From: Arthrobacter sp. C2
Lineage (GTDB): Bacteria; Actinomycetota; Actinomycetes; Actinomycetales; Micrococcaceae
Direction of reading: 5' to 3'
DNA length: 64,000 bases
Assembly (NCBI GenBank): GCA_024207135.1
Contig: CP042428.1
Coordinates: 1,922,001 to 1,986,000, forward strand
This document shows, one piece after another, positions 24,418 to 35,596 of this stretch; positions within the stretch are counted from its first letter, which is position 1; each line of letters begins with the position of its first letter. The notes beneath the pieces are model-generated. The model searched no databases and was not told the DNA's origin. It saw nothing but the letters and a program-made list of their open reading frames with translations. The position numbers and the translations under genes were made by a program.

Positions 24418-27401
24418 CGTCCAACTCCCGTATCCGCGTCGGAAACCATGTCATGTGTGTCGGTGGGGCTGCGGCCCTCGGAACGGTCGTCGATCTCCGA
24501 GCCCAGGGAGCGCAGCACGTCGATGACCAGCCCGACCACCACCAGGTACACCCCGATGTCGAAGAGCGTGGAAGTCACGAACTTCTGCTCCCCGAAGAGC
24601 GGCCAGGTGAATTCGATGGCCGCGGAGGTGAACATCTGGGCGCCCAGGAGCAGCGGCGCCGCGGCGGTCAGTGCCGCCAGGCCCAGCCCGGTGCCCATCA
24701 GCGTGCCCGGGCTCACCGGGGTGGCCTCGGCCAGTTCCACCCGTCCGCCGGCCAGGTAGCGGATGGTCAGGGCCAGGCCGGCCAGCAGCCCGCCGGCAAA
24801 GCCTCCGCCGGGGGTGTTGTGGCCGGCCAGCAGCAAGTACACGGAGGCCAGCAGGATGGTGTGGAACAGCAGCCGGGTAACCACCTCGAAGGTGATCGAG
24901 CGGCGCTCCGGGGCCAGGGTGTGCCCGGCGACCAGCCAGGAATCCTTCTTGGAGATCGCAAAGGTCCTGGCCACTGCCAGTCCGGCACGGCTGGGACTGG
25001 CCCCGCCGATGGCCTCGGAACCGTGGTCGACCGATCCGCGCGGAACGTTCGAGGCGCGCACCCGCTTGTCCCCGCGCCCGCGCACGAAGATCAGAGAGGC
25101 CACGCCGGTGGCGGCCGCGGCCAGCACCGTGATTTCCCCGAAGGTGTCCCAGGCGCGCATGTCCACCAGGGTGACGTTGACGATGTTCTTGCCCGCTCCG
25201 CCGGTGTAGGCAAGCTCCGGGTAGGCCAGGGAGATCGGATCCGCGACCCGCGAGGCCATCGAGGTGGCGGCGATGTAGATCATGGAGGCGCCGAACCCGA
25301 TGCCGATCAGCGCCCGGCCCAGCCGGTGCCCGGTGGGGTTCTTGGCCCACAGTTCCACCGGCAGGGCGCGCAGCGCCAGCACGAAGGCGACCAGCACGAT
25401 GGTTTCGACCAAGAGCTGGGTCACGGCCAGGTCCGGTGCTCCCTGCAGCGCGAAGATCGCGGCCATGCCGTAGCCGCTGACCGAGACCATCAGCACCGCC
25501 AGGAAGCGGCGGTTGGCCTGCAGCGCACCGAGGGCGCCGAGGATCATGATGAGCCCGATGACCAGCTGGGCGGGGTGGTCGAAGGCGATGAAGTTTCCCG
25601 GTGCCGGGGTGCTGAGCAGGATCGCGGTGCCGGCCGGCAGCAGCAGCGCCACGATGAGGATCACCACGAGGTAGAAGGACAAGGAACCGCGCTGGGTGCG
25701 TCCGGTGAGCCAGATGGCCAGGTTGTCCACGCCGGTGACCATGTGCTTGTAGTCTCGTTCGGCATCCAGCAACGCCGGGACCCGGGACTGGAGGTGGAAG
25801 GTCCTCTCCCGGGCCAGGAAGAGCGCGGTGCCCGCGATCATGGTCAGGATGCTCAAACCCAGCGCGGGGCTGAACCCGTGCCAGAGGCCCAGGTGGATGG
25901 GGTTCTCGGCGGATCCGAACAGGCCCAGGTAGGGGGCGATGGCGCCCTCGAGCACGTGCGGGATCCAGGCGAACACGACCGTGGCGCCGGTGAGGACCAG
26001 CAGCGGGGCCAGGAACAGTGCCGGGACGCGCGGGAACACGCTGGGTTCAAGGCCCCGCTTGGAGGCGAAGCCGCCCCACAAGAAGCGTGCGGAGTAGGCG
26101 AAGGTCATCATGGCCCCGAGCAGGACGCCCACCAGCAGCACCACACCGGTGGCGCCGTTGCCCTGGGCATGCTCCAGCAGCGCCTCGTAGACCGCTTCCT
26201 TGGCGACGAAGCCGTAGAGCGGCGGGAAGCCTGCCATCGAGGCCGCGGCGATGGCGGCAACGGCAAAGAGGACCGGGGAGGAGCGGTAGAGCCCGGACAG
26301 CTGGTGCAGGTCGCGGGTTCCGGACTTGTGGTCGATGATTCCCACGACCAGGAAGAGCGTTGCCTTGAAGAACCCGTGGGCCAGCATCATGGCCAGGCCA
26401 GCGAGCGCCGCGTTGGGGCTTCCGATGCCCATGACCAGGATCAGGAAGCCCAGCTGGGAGACCGTGCCGTAGGCCAGCAGCAGTTTGAGGTCGTGTTGCT
26501 TCAGCGCTCGCCAGCCGCCGATCAGCAGGGTCGCCAGTCCGAGCCAGAGCAGCATGGGTTGCCAGAAGGCGGTTTCGTTGAAGCCCGGGGCCAGTCGTGC
26601 CACCAGGTAGATGCCGGCCTTGACCATGGCCGCTGCGTGCAGGTACGCGGAGACCGGGGTGGGGGCCGCCATGGCGCCGGGGAGCCAGAAGTGGAAGGGA
26701 ACGAGAGCGGACTTGGAGATCGCGCCGATCAACACCAGGGCGATGGCCACGTCGATGTAGGTGCCCAGGGCGGTGAGTTCCGGGGCCATGGCCAGGATCT
26801 CGGAGATGCGGTAGGTGCCGGCCGCATTGCCGAGCATGACCAGTCCGGCCAGCATCGTCAGGCCGCCAAAGGTGGTGACCATCAGGGCGGTCAGTGCCGA
26901 ACGCCGTGCGCTCATCCTGGTGCGGTTGAACCCGATCAGCAGGAAGGACAGGATCGTGGTCAGCTCCCAGAAGATGAAGAGCATGATCATGTCGTCGGCG
27001 GTGACCAGGCCGAACATCGAGGCGGCAAAGGCCAGCAGCTGGGCGCCGAAAGCTCCGGTGTGCGGGTCCTCGTTCTTGAAATAGCGCGCACAGTAAAACA
27101 GCACCAGGGAACCGACCCCGAGCACCAGCAGGCACAGCACCGCGGCCAGGGCATCCATCCGGAAATCGAGATGGGCGTTCAGCGGGCCGATCCAGCTGTA
27201 GAGCTCGGAGGGCGGTGCGTTGGGCTCACCGCTCGCGGCGGCCTGCTCGGCATCCAGGAACGAGGGGAAGCTGGCCACAAGCCAGGCGAAGGCCACGGCG
27301 GGAACCGCCGCCAAGACATAGAAGGTTGAACGGCCCAGCAGCCGAAAAATCAATGGTGCAATTGCCGCAACAACAAAAAGCGCAATCAGGACTAGGAGCA
27401 C
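24414..27401 (-). CDS. mnhA: Mrp antiporter fused subunit A-B
   Basis: A 995-residue protein. The NuoL-like MnhA part (about 16 helices) has HFWLPGAMAAPTPVSAYLH and the Lys-containing helix after it. The MnhB domain follows from about residue 830, with TPGGGFAGGLLAGLALTIRY. A-B fusion is common in actinobacteria and alphaproteobacteria. The GTG start at 27401 is chosen because GGGAG lies 7 nt upstream; the frame extends further without support. It is the first gene of mnhA-C-D-E-F-G, which exchanges cytoplasmic Na+ or K+ for H+ and supports alkaline and salt tolerance. Confidence 0.94.
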   Translation of the reverse strand: MLLVLIALFVVAAIAPLIFRLLGRSTFYVLAAVPAVAFAWLVASFPSFLDAEQAAASGEPNAPPSELYSWIGPLNAHLDFRMDALAAVLCLLVLGVGSLVLFYCARYFKNEDPHTGAFGAQLLAFAASMFGLVTADDMIMLFIFWELTTILSFLLIGFNRTRMSARRSALTALMVTTFGGLTMLAGLVMLGNAAGTYRISEILAMAPELTALGTYIDVAIALVLIGAISKSALVPFHFWLPGAMAAPTPVSAYLHAAAMVKAGIYLVARLAPGFNETAFWQPMLLWLGLATLLIGGWRALKQHDLKLLLAYGTVSQLGFLILVMGIGSPNAALAGLAMMLAHGFFKATLFLVVGIIDHKSGTRDLHQLSGLYRSSPVLFAVAAIAAASMAGFPPLYGFVAKEAVYEALLEHAQGNGATGVVLLVGVLLGAMMTFAYSARFLWGGFASKRGLEPSVFPRVPALFLAPLLVLTGATVVFAWIPHVLEGAIAPYLGLFGSAENPIHLGLWHGFSPALGLSILTMIAGTALFLARERTFHLQSRVPALLDAERDYKHMVTGVDNLAIWLTGRTQRGSLSFYLVVILIVALLLPAGTAILLSTPAPGNFIAFDHPAQLVIGLIMILGALGALQANRRFLAVLMVSVSGYGMAAIFALQGAPDLAVTQLLVETIVLVAFVLALRALPVELWAKNPTGHRLGRALIGIGFGASMIYIAATSMASRVADPISLAYPELAYTGGAGKNIVNVTLVDMRAWDTFGEITVLAAAATGVASLIFVRGRGDKRVRASNVPRGSVDHGSEAIGGASPSRAGLAVARTFAISKKDSWLVAGHTLAPERRSITFEVVTRLLFHTILLASVYLLLAGHNTPGGGFAGGLLAGLALTIRYLAGGRVELAEATPVSPGTLMGTGLGLAALTAAAPLLLGAQMFTSAAIEFTWPLFGEQKFVTSTLFDIGVYLVVVGLVIDVLRSLGSEIDDRSEGRSPTDTHDMVSDADTGVGR

Positions 27402-27634
27402 ACTTATCTCCCATGGTCGGCAGGCCAGTGCCCTGGCAACAAAAACGGTCAAAAGGCAGCTTTTAGGATATCAGCCGGATGGTGTCGAACAGCTCTTTGG
27501 CACGGGATTCAGCCGATGAAGTTTTGAGGAATAATACGCGTTTCCGGATTGTTTAAGATCCGAATTGCAAAGAAAATTTCTGCGGCGCGAGCACGAAATT
27601 TGCCGGTCTTCCCCCGTTGTTTGTTTCGGCGAGT

Positions 27635-27640
27635 TACGAT
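27635..27640 (+). promoter_or_regulatory. Leaderless-type -10 box (MFS gene)
   Basis: TACGAT is followed by the 6-nt spacer GCACCC and ATG 27647, with no Shine-Dalgarno. Confidence 0.5.
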
Positions 27641-27646
27641 GCACCC

Positions 27647-28969
27647 ATGAGCGAGTTCCCTGTGGCACCCTCGGCATCGACCGACCGGCGGAAAATAATC
27701 ACCAAACCCGTCTTGGCATGGGCATCCTGGGATTGGGGTTCCGCCGCGATCAACGCGGTGATGACAACTTTCGTCTTCACCGTGTATCTGACCAGCGACC
27801 TTTTCGGCAACAAGGACGCCAATTCGGTGGTCCTGGGCAACGGCCTGGCCATCGCCGGGGTGGCCATCGCGCTGCTGGCCCCGGTCACCGGGCTGCGTTC
27901 GGATGCCGGGGGCCGGAGGCGTTTCTGGCTGGGTGTGAACACCGTGATCGTGGCCCTTCTCACGGCCGCCTGCTTCTTCGTTTTCCCCGAGCCGCGCTTC
28001 CTGGTCCTCGGGGTGACCCTGATTGCCGCGGCCTCGGTCTTCGCGGAGTTCGCCGCGGTGAACTACAACGCGATGCTGCCGCAGATTTCCACCCCGTCCA
28101 CCATCGGCAAGGTCTCCGGATTCGGCTGGGGCATGGGCTACCTCGGTGGCATCCTGGCCCTGGCGATCGTGCTGTTCACCCTGGTGACCCCGCTCTTCGA
28201 CTGGGCCGGGGCCTCGGAAACCAACTCGCTGAACCTGCGCCTGGTCGCGGTGTTCTCCGCCGTGTGGTTCGTGGGCTTCGGCCTGCCGGTGCTCTTTGCG
28301 GTGCCCGAGATCCCCGGGGATCCCGGGGGGCCGCGCTTCACCATCGTGCAGTCCTACCAGGAATTGTGGCGCCGCGTCGTGGCGCTGGCCCGCGCGGATC
28401 GCCACACGGTCTATTTCCTGTTCGCCAGTGCGGTCTTCCGCGACGGGCTGGCGGCGGTGTTCACCTTCGGCGGGATCATCGCCGCGGGCACCTTCGGCTT
28501 CCCGCTGCAGCAGGTGATCATCTTCGCCATCGTCGGCAACGTGGTGGCCGCGGCCGGGGCCATGGTCGGCGGCATGCTCGATGACAGGATCGGTCCCAAG
28601 CGGGTCATCGTCATCTCCCTGCTCGGGTTGCTCGTTGCGGGCCTGGGCGTGTTCTTCTCCCCCGACGCCTCGGGCTTCTGGATCTTCGGGTTGCTGCTGT
28701 GCCTGTTCGTCGGTCCCGCCCAGGCCTCCAGCCGAGCCTTCCTGGCCCGGCTGGCCCCGGCCGGGCAGGAGGGCGAGCTGTTCGGGCTCTACGCCACCAC
28801 GGGCCGTGCCGTCAGCTTCCTGGCCCCGGCCCTCTTCGCGGCCTCCATCGCCGTGGCCGCCCCGCATGTGGCCGAGGCCCAGCGCTACGGCATCCTGGGC
28901 ATCCTGGTGGTGCTGCTCCTGGGGCTGCTGCTGCTGATCCCGGTTCGCGGCCCGCGCACGTCCGCCTAG
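27647..28969 (+). CDS. MFS transporter, UMF1/Atg22-like
   Basis: A 440-residue membrane protein with about 12 helices. The N-terminal ASWDWGSAAINAVMTTFVF and the loop around NYNAMLPQISTPSTIGKVSG are typical of the UMF1/Atg22-related permeases found widely in actinobacteria. The substrate is unknown, and amino-acid efflux is known only for the fungal relatives. A leaderless promoter supports ATG 27647 over an earlier in-frame start. The gene is divergent from the Mrp operon. Confidence 0.87.
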   Translation: MSEFPVAPSASTDRRKIITKPVLAWASWDWGSAAINAVMTTFVFTVYLTSDLFGNKDANSVVLGNGLAIAGVAIALLAPVTGLRSDAGGRRRFWLGVNTVIVALLTAACFFVFPEPRFLVLGVTLIAAASVFAEFAAVNYNAMLPQISTPSTIGKVSGFGWGMGYLGGILALAIVLFTLVTPLFDWAGASETNSLNLRLVAVFSAVWFVGFGLPVLFAVPEIPGDPGGPRFTIVQSYQELWRRVVALARADRHTVYFLFASAVFRDGLAAVFTFGGIIAAGTFGFPLQQVIIFAIVGNVVAAAGAMVGGMLDDRIGPKRVIVISLLGLLVAGLGVFFSPDASGFWIFGLLLCLFVGPAQASSRAFLARLAPAGQEGELFGLYATTGRAVSFLAPALFAASIAVAAPHVAEAQRYGILGILVVLLLGLLLLIPVRGPRTSA

Positions 28970-29020
28970 CCTGTCTGGCGGGCCGTGGCTTTTGCCCGTC
29001 ATTGGTGGTTGCATTTAGCC

Positions 29021-30076
29021 ATGAGCACACCAACACCCGTGACCGTTGCCGTGACCGGAGCCGGAGGGCAGATCGGCTACGCGCTGCTGTTCCGCATCGC
29101 CTCCGGGGCCATGTTCGGACCCGACACCCCGGTGAGGTTGCAGCTGCTGGAAATCCCTGCCGGCATGAAGTCGGCCGAGGGCAGCGCCCTGGAATTGCAG
29201 GACTGTGCGTTCGGCTCGCTGGCATCGGTGGAAGTGACAAGCGATCCCTCCCGCGGCTTCGACGGTGCCAACGTGGCCCTGCTGGTCGGTTCCCGGCCGC
29301 GCGGGGCCGGGATGGAACGCGGGGACCTGCTGGCCGCCAACGGTGCGATCTTCGGCCCGCAGGGTGCAGCCATCAACGCCCATGCGGCTGCGGATGTGCG
29401 CGTCCTGGTGGTGGGGAACCCCGCCAACACCAATGCATTGATCGCCGCGGCCCATGCGCCGGATGTGCCCCCCGAACGCTTCACCGCCATGACCCGCCTG
29501 GACCACAACCGGGCCCTGGCGCTCGTGGCCCGCACCCTGGATGTCCCCGTGGCGGGAATCGGCAACGTGACCATCTGGGGCAACCACTCGGCCACCCAGG
29601 TCCCGGACATCTCCCACGGCTGGGTCCAGGGCCCCGACGGCACGCGCCGCCCGCTGCCCGAGGCGCTGACGCAGGCCCTGGGCGGCAGCTGCAGCCTCGA
29701 GTCCTGGTTGGCGGAGAGATTCATTCCCCGGGTGGCCAAGCGCGGGGCGGAGATCATTGCCGTGCGAGGTTCCTCCTCCGCCGCCTCGGCCGCGGCCGCA
29801 GCCATCGACCACGTCCGGGACTGGGTCTCGGGAACCGCCGATTCGTGGACGTCTGCAGGGGTGGTCTCGGACGGATCCTACGGCGTGCCCCGGGGCCTGG
29901 TCAGTTCCTTTCCCGTGCACTCGCGCGACGGCGCCTGGCAGATCGAGCAGGGCCTGGAGCCGGGAGCCGAGGTCCGTGCGCGGATCGCGTCCTCGGTCAG
30001 GGAGCTCGAGGAGGAACGCGAGCTGGTCGCCTCCATGGGGCTGATCGGACGCGACCACGGAAGGCACGGCCGGTGA
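29021..30076 (+). CDS. mdh: Malate dehydrogenase
   Basis: Cytoplasmic TCA-cycle enzyme, malate + NAD+ to oxaloacetate + NADH, 351 residues. The N-terminal Rossmann motif is GAGGQIGY (13-20). MTRLDHNRA includes the substrate-binding Arg and Asp. [12 protein letters not shown] contains the catalytic His189. This belongs to the NAD-malate dehydrogenase type 2 group of actinobacteria. Its stop overlaps a GNAT gene as GTGA, an unusual partner. ATG 29021 fits the family N-terminus. Confidence 0.96.
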   Translation: MSTPTPVTVAVTGAGGQIGYALLFRIASGAMFGPDTPVRLQLLEIPAGMKSAEGSALELQDCAFGSLASVEVTSDPSRGFDGANVALLVGSRPRGAGMERGDLLAANGAIFGPQGAAINAHAAADVRVLVVGNPANTNALIAAAHAPDVPPERFTAMTRLDHNRALALVARTLDVPVAGIGNVTIWGNHSATQVPDISHGWVQGPDGTRRPLPEALTQALGGSCSLESWLAERFIPRVAKRGAEIIAVRGSSSAASAAAAAIDHVRDWVSGTADSWTSAGVVSDGSYGVPRGLVSSFPVHSRDGAWQIEQGLEPGAEVRARIASSVRELEEERELVASMGLIGRDHGRHGR

Positions 30077-30558
30077 AGCCCCTGGCCCGCTTGGAGGTCC
30101 CCGGGCTGGAGGTCGCGGTTCGCGATGCGGCGCGGGCCGACCTGCCCGCGCTCCTGTCGATGCTGGCCGATGACCAACTGGGCGCAACACGGGATGCGCC
30201 CGGGGACGATTCGGGGCCGTACCTGGCGGCATTCGAGGCCATCGAGCGGGACCCGGCGCACCGATTGCTGGTGTGCGAGCATGCGGGGCAGGTCATCGCG
30301 ATGCTTCAGCTCTCTCTCATCCCGGGCTTGTCCCGCCGCGGGGCCTGGCGCGCGCAGATCGAGGCGGTGCGCATCCGGGCGGACTACCGCGGGCGCGGGG
30401 TGGGGAAGAAATTCCTTCAGTGGTGTATCGGGTACGCGCGGTCCCAGGGTTGCTCGTTGGTGCAGCTGACGACGGACAAGAGCCGCGCCGACGCGCACCG
30501 CTTCTATGCGGGCCTCGGATTCACGGCGAGCCACGATGGCATGAAGTTGCAGCTGTAG
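30073..30558 (+). CDS. GNAT-family N-acetyltransferase
   Basis: A 161-residue acetyl-CoA-dependent acetyltransferase with an unknown acceptor. The acetyl-CoA loop is [16 protein letters not shown], preceded by the strand QIEAVRI. The C-terminal [21 protein letters not shown] is the usual GNAT end. The GTG start overlaps the mdh stop by four bases (GTGA), so translation is probably coupled. Confidence 0.9.
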   Translation: MKPLARLEVPGLEVAVRDAARADLPALLSMLADDQLGATRDAPGDDSGPYLAAFEAIERDPAHRLLVCEHAGQVIAMLQLSLIPGLSRRGAWRAQIEAVRIRADYRGRGVGKKFLQWCIGYARSQGCSLVQLTTDKSRADAHRFYAGLGFTASHDGMKLQL

Positions 30559-30646
30559 GGATGTGCGGCCCCGCCGGGCGCTTAAGCTGGTGCGCAGGCC
30601 CGGTTCCCCGGACCTGCGCACGCACACGAACGCCAGGTGGTTGTGG

Positions 30647-31228
30647 CTAGCTTTCCAGCGTCGTGCGGTGGAAGTTCAGGTGGCTGCGCGATGCGGTGGG
30701 TCCGCGCTGGCCCTGGTAGCGGTTTCCGTAGGCACCGGACCCGTAGGGGTGCTCGGCCGGGGAAGAGAGCTTGAAGAAGCACAGCTGCCCGATCTTCGAT
30801 CCCGGCCACAGCTTGATGGGCAGGGTCGCCATGTTCGACAGTTCCAGGGTCACGTGCCCGGAGAACCCCGGGTCGATGAATCCGGCGGTGGAGTGGGTCA
30901 ACAGGCCCAGGCGCCCCAGCGAGCTCTTGCCCTCCAGCCGGGCGGCGATGTCGGTGGGCAGGGTGACGGTTTCGTACGTCGAGCCCAGCACGAATTCTCC
31001 GGGGTGCAGGATGAATGCCTCGTCGGGAGCGACTTCCACCAGGCGCGTCAGCTCCGGCTGGTCCGCTGCCGGGTCTATGTGGGCGTACTTGTGGTTGTCG
31101 AAAAGCCGGAAGAACCGATCGAGCCTCACATCCACGCTCGCCGGCTGGACCATCGCCGGGTCGAAGGGGTCGAGCTTAATACGTTCGGAGGCCAGCTCGC
31201 GTCGAATATCACCATCAGAAATCAGCAC
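30647..31228 (-). CDS. dcd: dCTP deaminase
   Basis: Converts dCTP to dUTP (in some actinobacteria directly to dUMP), feeding thymidylate synthesis. It has 193 residues, the usual length. [20 protein letters not shown] and GHVTLELSN (catalytic Glu) are the family motifs, and the C-terminal [14 protein letters not shown] closes over the nucleotide. The GTG start at 31228 has no Shine-Dalgarno, but TATTTT 7 nt upstream fits a leaderless message. Confidence 0.96.
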   Translation of the reverse strand: MLISDGDIRRELASERIKLDPFDPAMVQPASVDVRLDRFFRLFDNHKYAHIDPAADQPELTRLVEVAPDEAFILHPGEFVLGSTYETVTLPTDIAARLEGKSSLGRLGLLTHSTAGFIDPGFSGHVTLELSNMATLPIKLWPGSKIGQLCFFKLSSPAEHPYGSGAYGNRYQGQRGPTASRSHLNFHRTTLES

Positions 31229-31235
31229 AGTACCC

Positions 31236-31241
31236 AAAATA
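31236..31241 (-). promoter_or_regulatory. Leaderless-type -10 box (dcd)
   Basis: TATTTT is followed by a 7-nt spacer and the GTG start of dcd on the minus strand. Confidence 0.5.
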
Positions 31242-31407
31242 TCCCATTGGGCACGTGGACCGGGCATTGGTGACCTCGTCGAGCCGCCCGGCCCGTGCCG
31301 CTTCGGGTCCCGGGGCGGGCGCTACGGGCCCTCCGGCATGGGCTAACCACGGGACCAGCGGTTATCCTGAAGGGGATCCATCTTGCTTCATTCCCCGAAG
31401 GGACATC

Positions 31408-32241
31408 GTGTCTTTGTTTCGTGCCGGCATTCCCGCCCTGTTGCTGGGCGCCAGCCTGGTGCTGGCAGCCCCCCTCGCCGCACAGGCCGCGCCCGCGGCA
31501 CCCGCTGCGGCGCAGGTGCATGCGGAAAAGCAGCCGAAACCGCCGACAACCGAGGAACTGACCAAGGACCAGGGTTCCTACCTGGCGCTGGTGAGCCGGG
31601 ACCATCCCCTGGATCCGGCGAACTACAAGCCCAAGGACCTGCGCGACGTCGCCGGCAGCGGGCACGAACTGCGCAAGGATGCCGCCACCGCCTTGGAGTC
31701 CCTGCTCAAGGCGGCACGCAAGGATTCCCAGTCGCTGGCCGTGCTCAGCGCGTACCGCTCCTATGACCGCCAGTTGTCCTTGTTCAACGGGTACAAGGCC
31801 CGGTACGGGACCGAATACGCCACACGGTTGTCGGCACCGGCCGGAACCAGCGAACACCAGATCGGGCTGGCCGCGGACATCGGCCTGTCCAGCGGATACT
31901 GCAACCTCAAGGCCTGCTTCGGCGACACCGCCGGCGGGAAGTGGCTGGCCGCCAATGCCGCGGACTTCGGCTTCATCGTCCGCTACCCGGCCGACGGCGA
32001 AACGGTGACCGGATACAAGTACGAGCCGTGGCACCTGCGCTACATCGGCGTGGACCAGGCCAAGGCCATGGCAAAATCCAAGGCCGGCACCTTCGAGGCA
32101 TTCCACGCGGCCCTGGTCAAGGCGTCCAAGGTCAAGCCGCTGACGGCCGCAGAGATCAAGCAGCAGCGCGAGTCCCTGCTGGTGCTGCGGTTCCTGCCGC
32201 CGTACCGCGACTGGTCAATCGGCTACGACTTCGCCCGCTAG
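31408..32241 (+). CDS. Secreted D-alanyl-D-alanine carboxypeptidase (VanY/M15 family)
   Basis: A 277-residue exported zinc peptidase trimming D-Ala from peptidoglycan stems. A Sec signal peptide ends near PLAAQAAPA. The M15B catalytic domain has LSAYRSYDRQ, the zinc motif SEHQIGLAAD (His and Asp) and EPWHLRY (Glu and second His). GTG 31408 has AAGGGA close upstream, and a TATCCT box lies at about 31363-31368, so this gene has a normal leader. A Lys/Gln-rich C-terminal extension of about 45 residues follows the domain. Confidence 0.92.
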   Translation: MSLFRAGIPALLLGASLVLAAPLAAQAAPAAPAAAQVHAEKQPKPPTTEELTKDQGSYLALVSRDHPLDPANYKPKDLRDVAGSGHELRKDAATALESLLKAARKDSQSLAVLSAYRSYDRQLSLFNGYKARYGTEYATRLSAPAGTSEHQIGLAADIGLSSGYCNLKACFGDTAGGKWLAANAADFGFIVRYPADGETVTGYKYEPWHLRYIGVDQAKAMAKSKAGTFEAFHAALVKASKVKPLTAAEIKQQRESLLVLRFLPPYRDWSIGYDFAR

Positions 32242-32342
32242 CAAGCCACCTGGCTTCCGCGGGGCTTTCCCGTTCCCTCCCGGCGATGGTTCGCCGGGTG
32301 AATCGGCCGCCAAGGCCGTGCCCACGCCAACCACCCAGGTGT

Positions 32343-32358
32343 TTTAGCCATGCCTAAA
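32343..32358. promoter_or_regulatory. Candidate MntR operator 1
   Basis: TTTAGCCATGCCTAAA, with TTTAG/CTAAA arms, resembles DtxR/MntR-family boxes. It covers the region just upstream of the mntH -10 box. Assignment to MntR is inference from the target gene. Confidence 0.5.
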
Positions 32359-32364
32359 GCGGGC

Positions 32365-32370
32365 TATTCT
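32365..32370 (+). promoter_or_regulatory. Leaderless-type -10 box (mntH)
   Basis: TATTCT is followed by the 6-nt spacer TTAGCC and ATG 32377. It lies between the two operator-like repeats. Confidence 0.55.
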
Positions 32371-32385
32371 TTAGCCATGGCGAAA
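32370..32385. promoter_or_regulatory. Candidate MntR operator 2, spanning the mntH start codon
   Basis: TTTAGCCATGGCGAAA repeats operator 1 exactly 27 bp downstream with 13 of 16 matches. The start codon ATG is in its centre. Confidence 0.45.
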
Positions 32386-33654
32386 GACACCCCCGAGGCC
32401 CCGGTAGCAACAGGGCAATCCACAACCCCCGGCACGAACCTGCCGGCGACCCGCCGCCTGCTCTGGCTGCTGGGCCCGGCCCTGGTCGCCGGGGTCGCCT
32501 ACCTGGACCCGGGCAACGTCGCGGCCAACATGAGCGCCGGGGCGCAATACGGGTACCTGCTGGTGTGGGTGGTGCTCAGCGGCAACCTCATGGCCTGGCT
32601 GGTGCAGTACCTCTCGGCGAAGCTCGGAGTGGTGACCGGAAAGTCGCTGCCCGAGGTGTTGCGCGAACGCTTCGGCAGCCGGGCGGGCCGGATCGCCTAC
32701 TGGCTCCAGGCCGAGGCCGTCGCCATGGCCACCGATGTCGCCGAGGTCATCGGCGGGGCCGTGGCCCTCTACCTGCTCTTCGACCTGCCGTTGCTGGCCG
32801 GGGGCCTGATCACCGGGGTCATCTCCATGGGGCTTCTGCTGGTCCAGTCCCGCCGCGGACCCTGGGTCTTTGAACGCATCGTGATCGGCCTGCTGCTGGT
32901 CATTGCCGTGGGATTCTGCGCCGGGGTGTTCATCGCACCGCCCGAGGCGGCCGGATTGGCCAGCGGGCTGGTTCCCCGCTTCGCCGACACCAACTCGGTG
33001 CTGCTGGCCGTGTCCATCCTCGGCGCCACGATCATGCCGCACGCGATCTATGCCCACTCCTCGCTGGCACGGGACCGCTTCGGCTCCAAGCCGCTGCTCC
33101 GCTCCATCCCCCGGCTGCTGAAGGCCACGCGCTGGGACGTCTCGATCGCCATGCTCATCGCCGGGTCCGTCAACGTCGCGATGCTGCTGCTGGCCGCGGT
33201 GAACCTGGCCGGGGTCGAGGGCACCGAATCCCTCGAGGGGGCCCACGCCGCCCTCGAGGTTGCCCTGGGCCCCGTGGTCGCCACGCTCTTCGCCGTGGGC
33301 CTGCTGGCCTCCGGCCTGGCCTCCACCGCGGTGGGCGCCTACGCCGGGGCCGAGATCATGGCGGGGCTGCTGCACCGGCGCATTTCCCTGTTGGCCCGCC
33401 GCCTGATCACCCTCGCCCCGGCCCTGGCCCTGCTGGCCTCCGGAGTGGAGCCGACCTTCGCGCTGATCATCAGCCAGGTTGCCCTGTCCTTCGGCATCCC
33501 CTTCGCGCTGATCCCGCTGGTGAACCTCACGGCCCGCAAGGCCGTCATGGGCGCACACGCCAACCGCTGGTTCACGACCGGGGCCGGGATCCTGGTTTCC
33601 GTGCTGCTGGTGTCGCTGAACGTGCTGCTGATCGTGCTCACCGTCCGGGGCTGA
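32377..33654 (+). CDS. mntH: NRAMP-type manganese transporter MntH
   Basis: Proton-coupled importer of Mn2+ (and Fe2+), 425 residues, 11 predicted helices. Helix 1 has the metal-binding DPGN (AYLDPGNVAANMSAG) and helix 6 has MPH (ATIMPHAIYAHS). ATG 32377 is preferred over ATG 32350 because TATTCT sits 6 nt upstream; the earlier ATG lies inside operator 1. Two palindromic repeats around the promoter suggest repression by MntR or another DtxR-family metalloregulator when Mn is sufficient. Confidence 0.95.
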   Translation: MAKDTPEAPVATGQSTTPGTNLPATRRLLWLLGPALVAGVAYLDPGNVAANMSAGAQYGYLLVWVVLSGNLMAWLVQYLSAKLGVVTGKSLPEVLRERFGSRAGRIAYWLQAEAVAMATDVAEVIGGAVALYLLFDLPLLAGGLITGVISMGLLLVQSRRGPWVFERIVIGLLLVIAVGFCAGVFIAPPEAAGLASGLVPRFADTNSVLLAVSILGATIMPHAIYAHSSLARDRFGSKPLLRSIPRLLKATRWDVSIAMLIAGSVNVAMLLLAAVNLAGVEGTESLEGAHAALEVALGPVVATLFAVGLLASGLASTAVGAYAGAEIMAGLLHRRISLLARRLITLAPALALLASGVEPTFALIISQVALSFGIPFALIPLVNLTARKAVMGAHANRWFTTGAGILVSVLLVSLNVLLIVLTVRG

Positions 33655-33704
33655 TGCCCCAAAAGCTGCGCGGGCCCGGGGCCGCCACCGGATGCAAGAC
33701 ACCG

Positions 33705-33739
33705 GTGGGGGTGCGGGCAGGACTGCCCGCAACCCCCAC
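33705..33739. terminator. Hairpin terminator between mntH and fum
   Basis: A near-perfect 15-bp stem (one bulge) with a 4-nt loop between the convergent mntH and fumarase genes. There is no U-tract, which is common in high-GC actinobacteria. Confidence 0.6.
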
Positions 33740-33780
33740 TTGGGTGCCGTGGAAACCTTGGAGGCTCCGCTGCGTGATGC

Positions 33781-35487
<1,707 letters not shown>

Positions 35488-35596
35488 CAGGCTTCCTTGC
35501 AACAGAAACAATTTTGTCCCTCCACTCTAGAACGGTTGGCCCTTCAACCAGACATCGGGTTGCGCCGCCGGTCGCTTAGTCGACATGCTTGGGGGC

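Noticed and set aside
24453-27329. A 958-codon open frame antisense to mnhA, and a 550-codon frame antisense to mnhD (22277-23929)
   Set aside because: Both are rich in Gly, Gln, His, Arg and Asp and lack hydrophobic cores, as expected for the antisense of GC-rich membrane genes. The sense frames are clear Mrp subunits.
27402-27646. A firm promoter for the Mrp operon
   Set aside because: TATTAT and TATCCT boxes occur on the minus strand, but neither has a convincing -35 at 16-18 nt, so no site is claimed.
29014-29029. MntR-like box at the mdh start (TTTAGCCATG)
   Set aside because: Only the left half matches the mntH repeat; the right half (AGCACA) breaks the symmetry, so it is probably chance.
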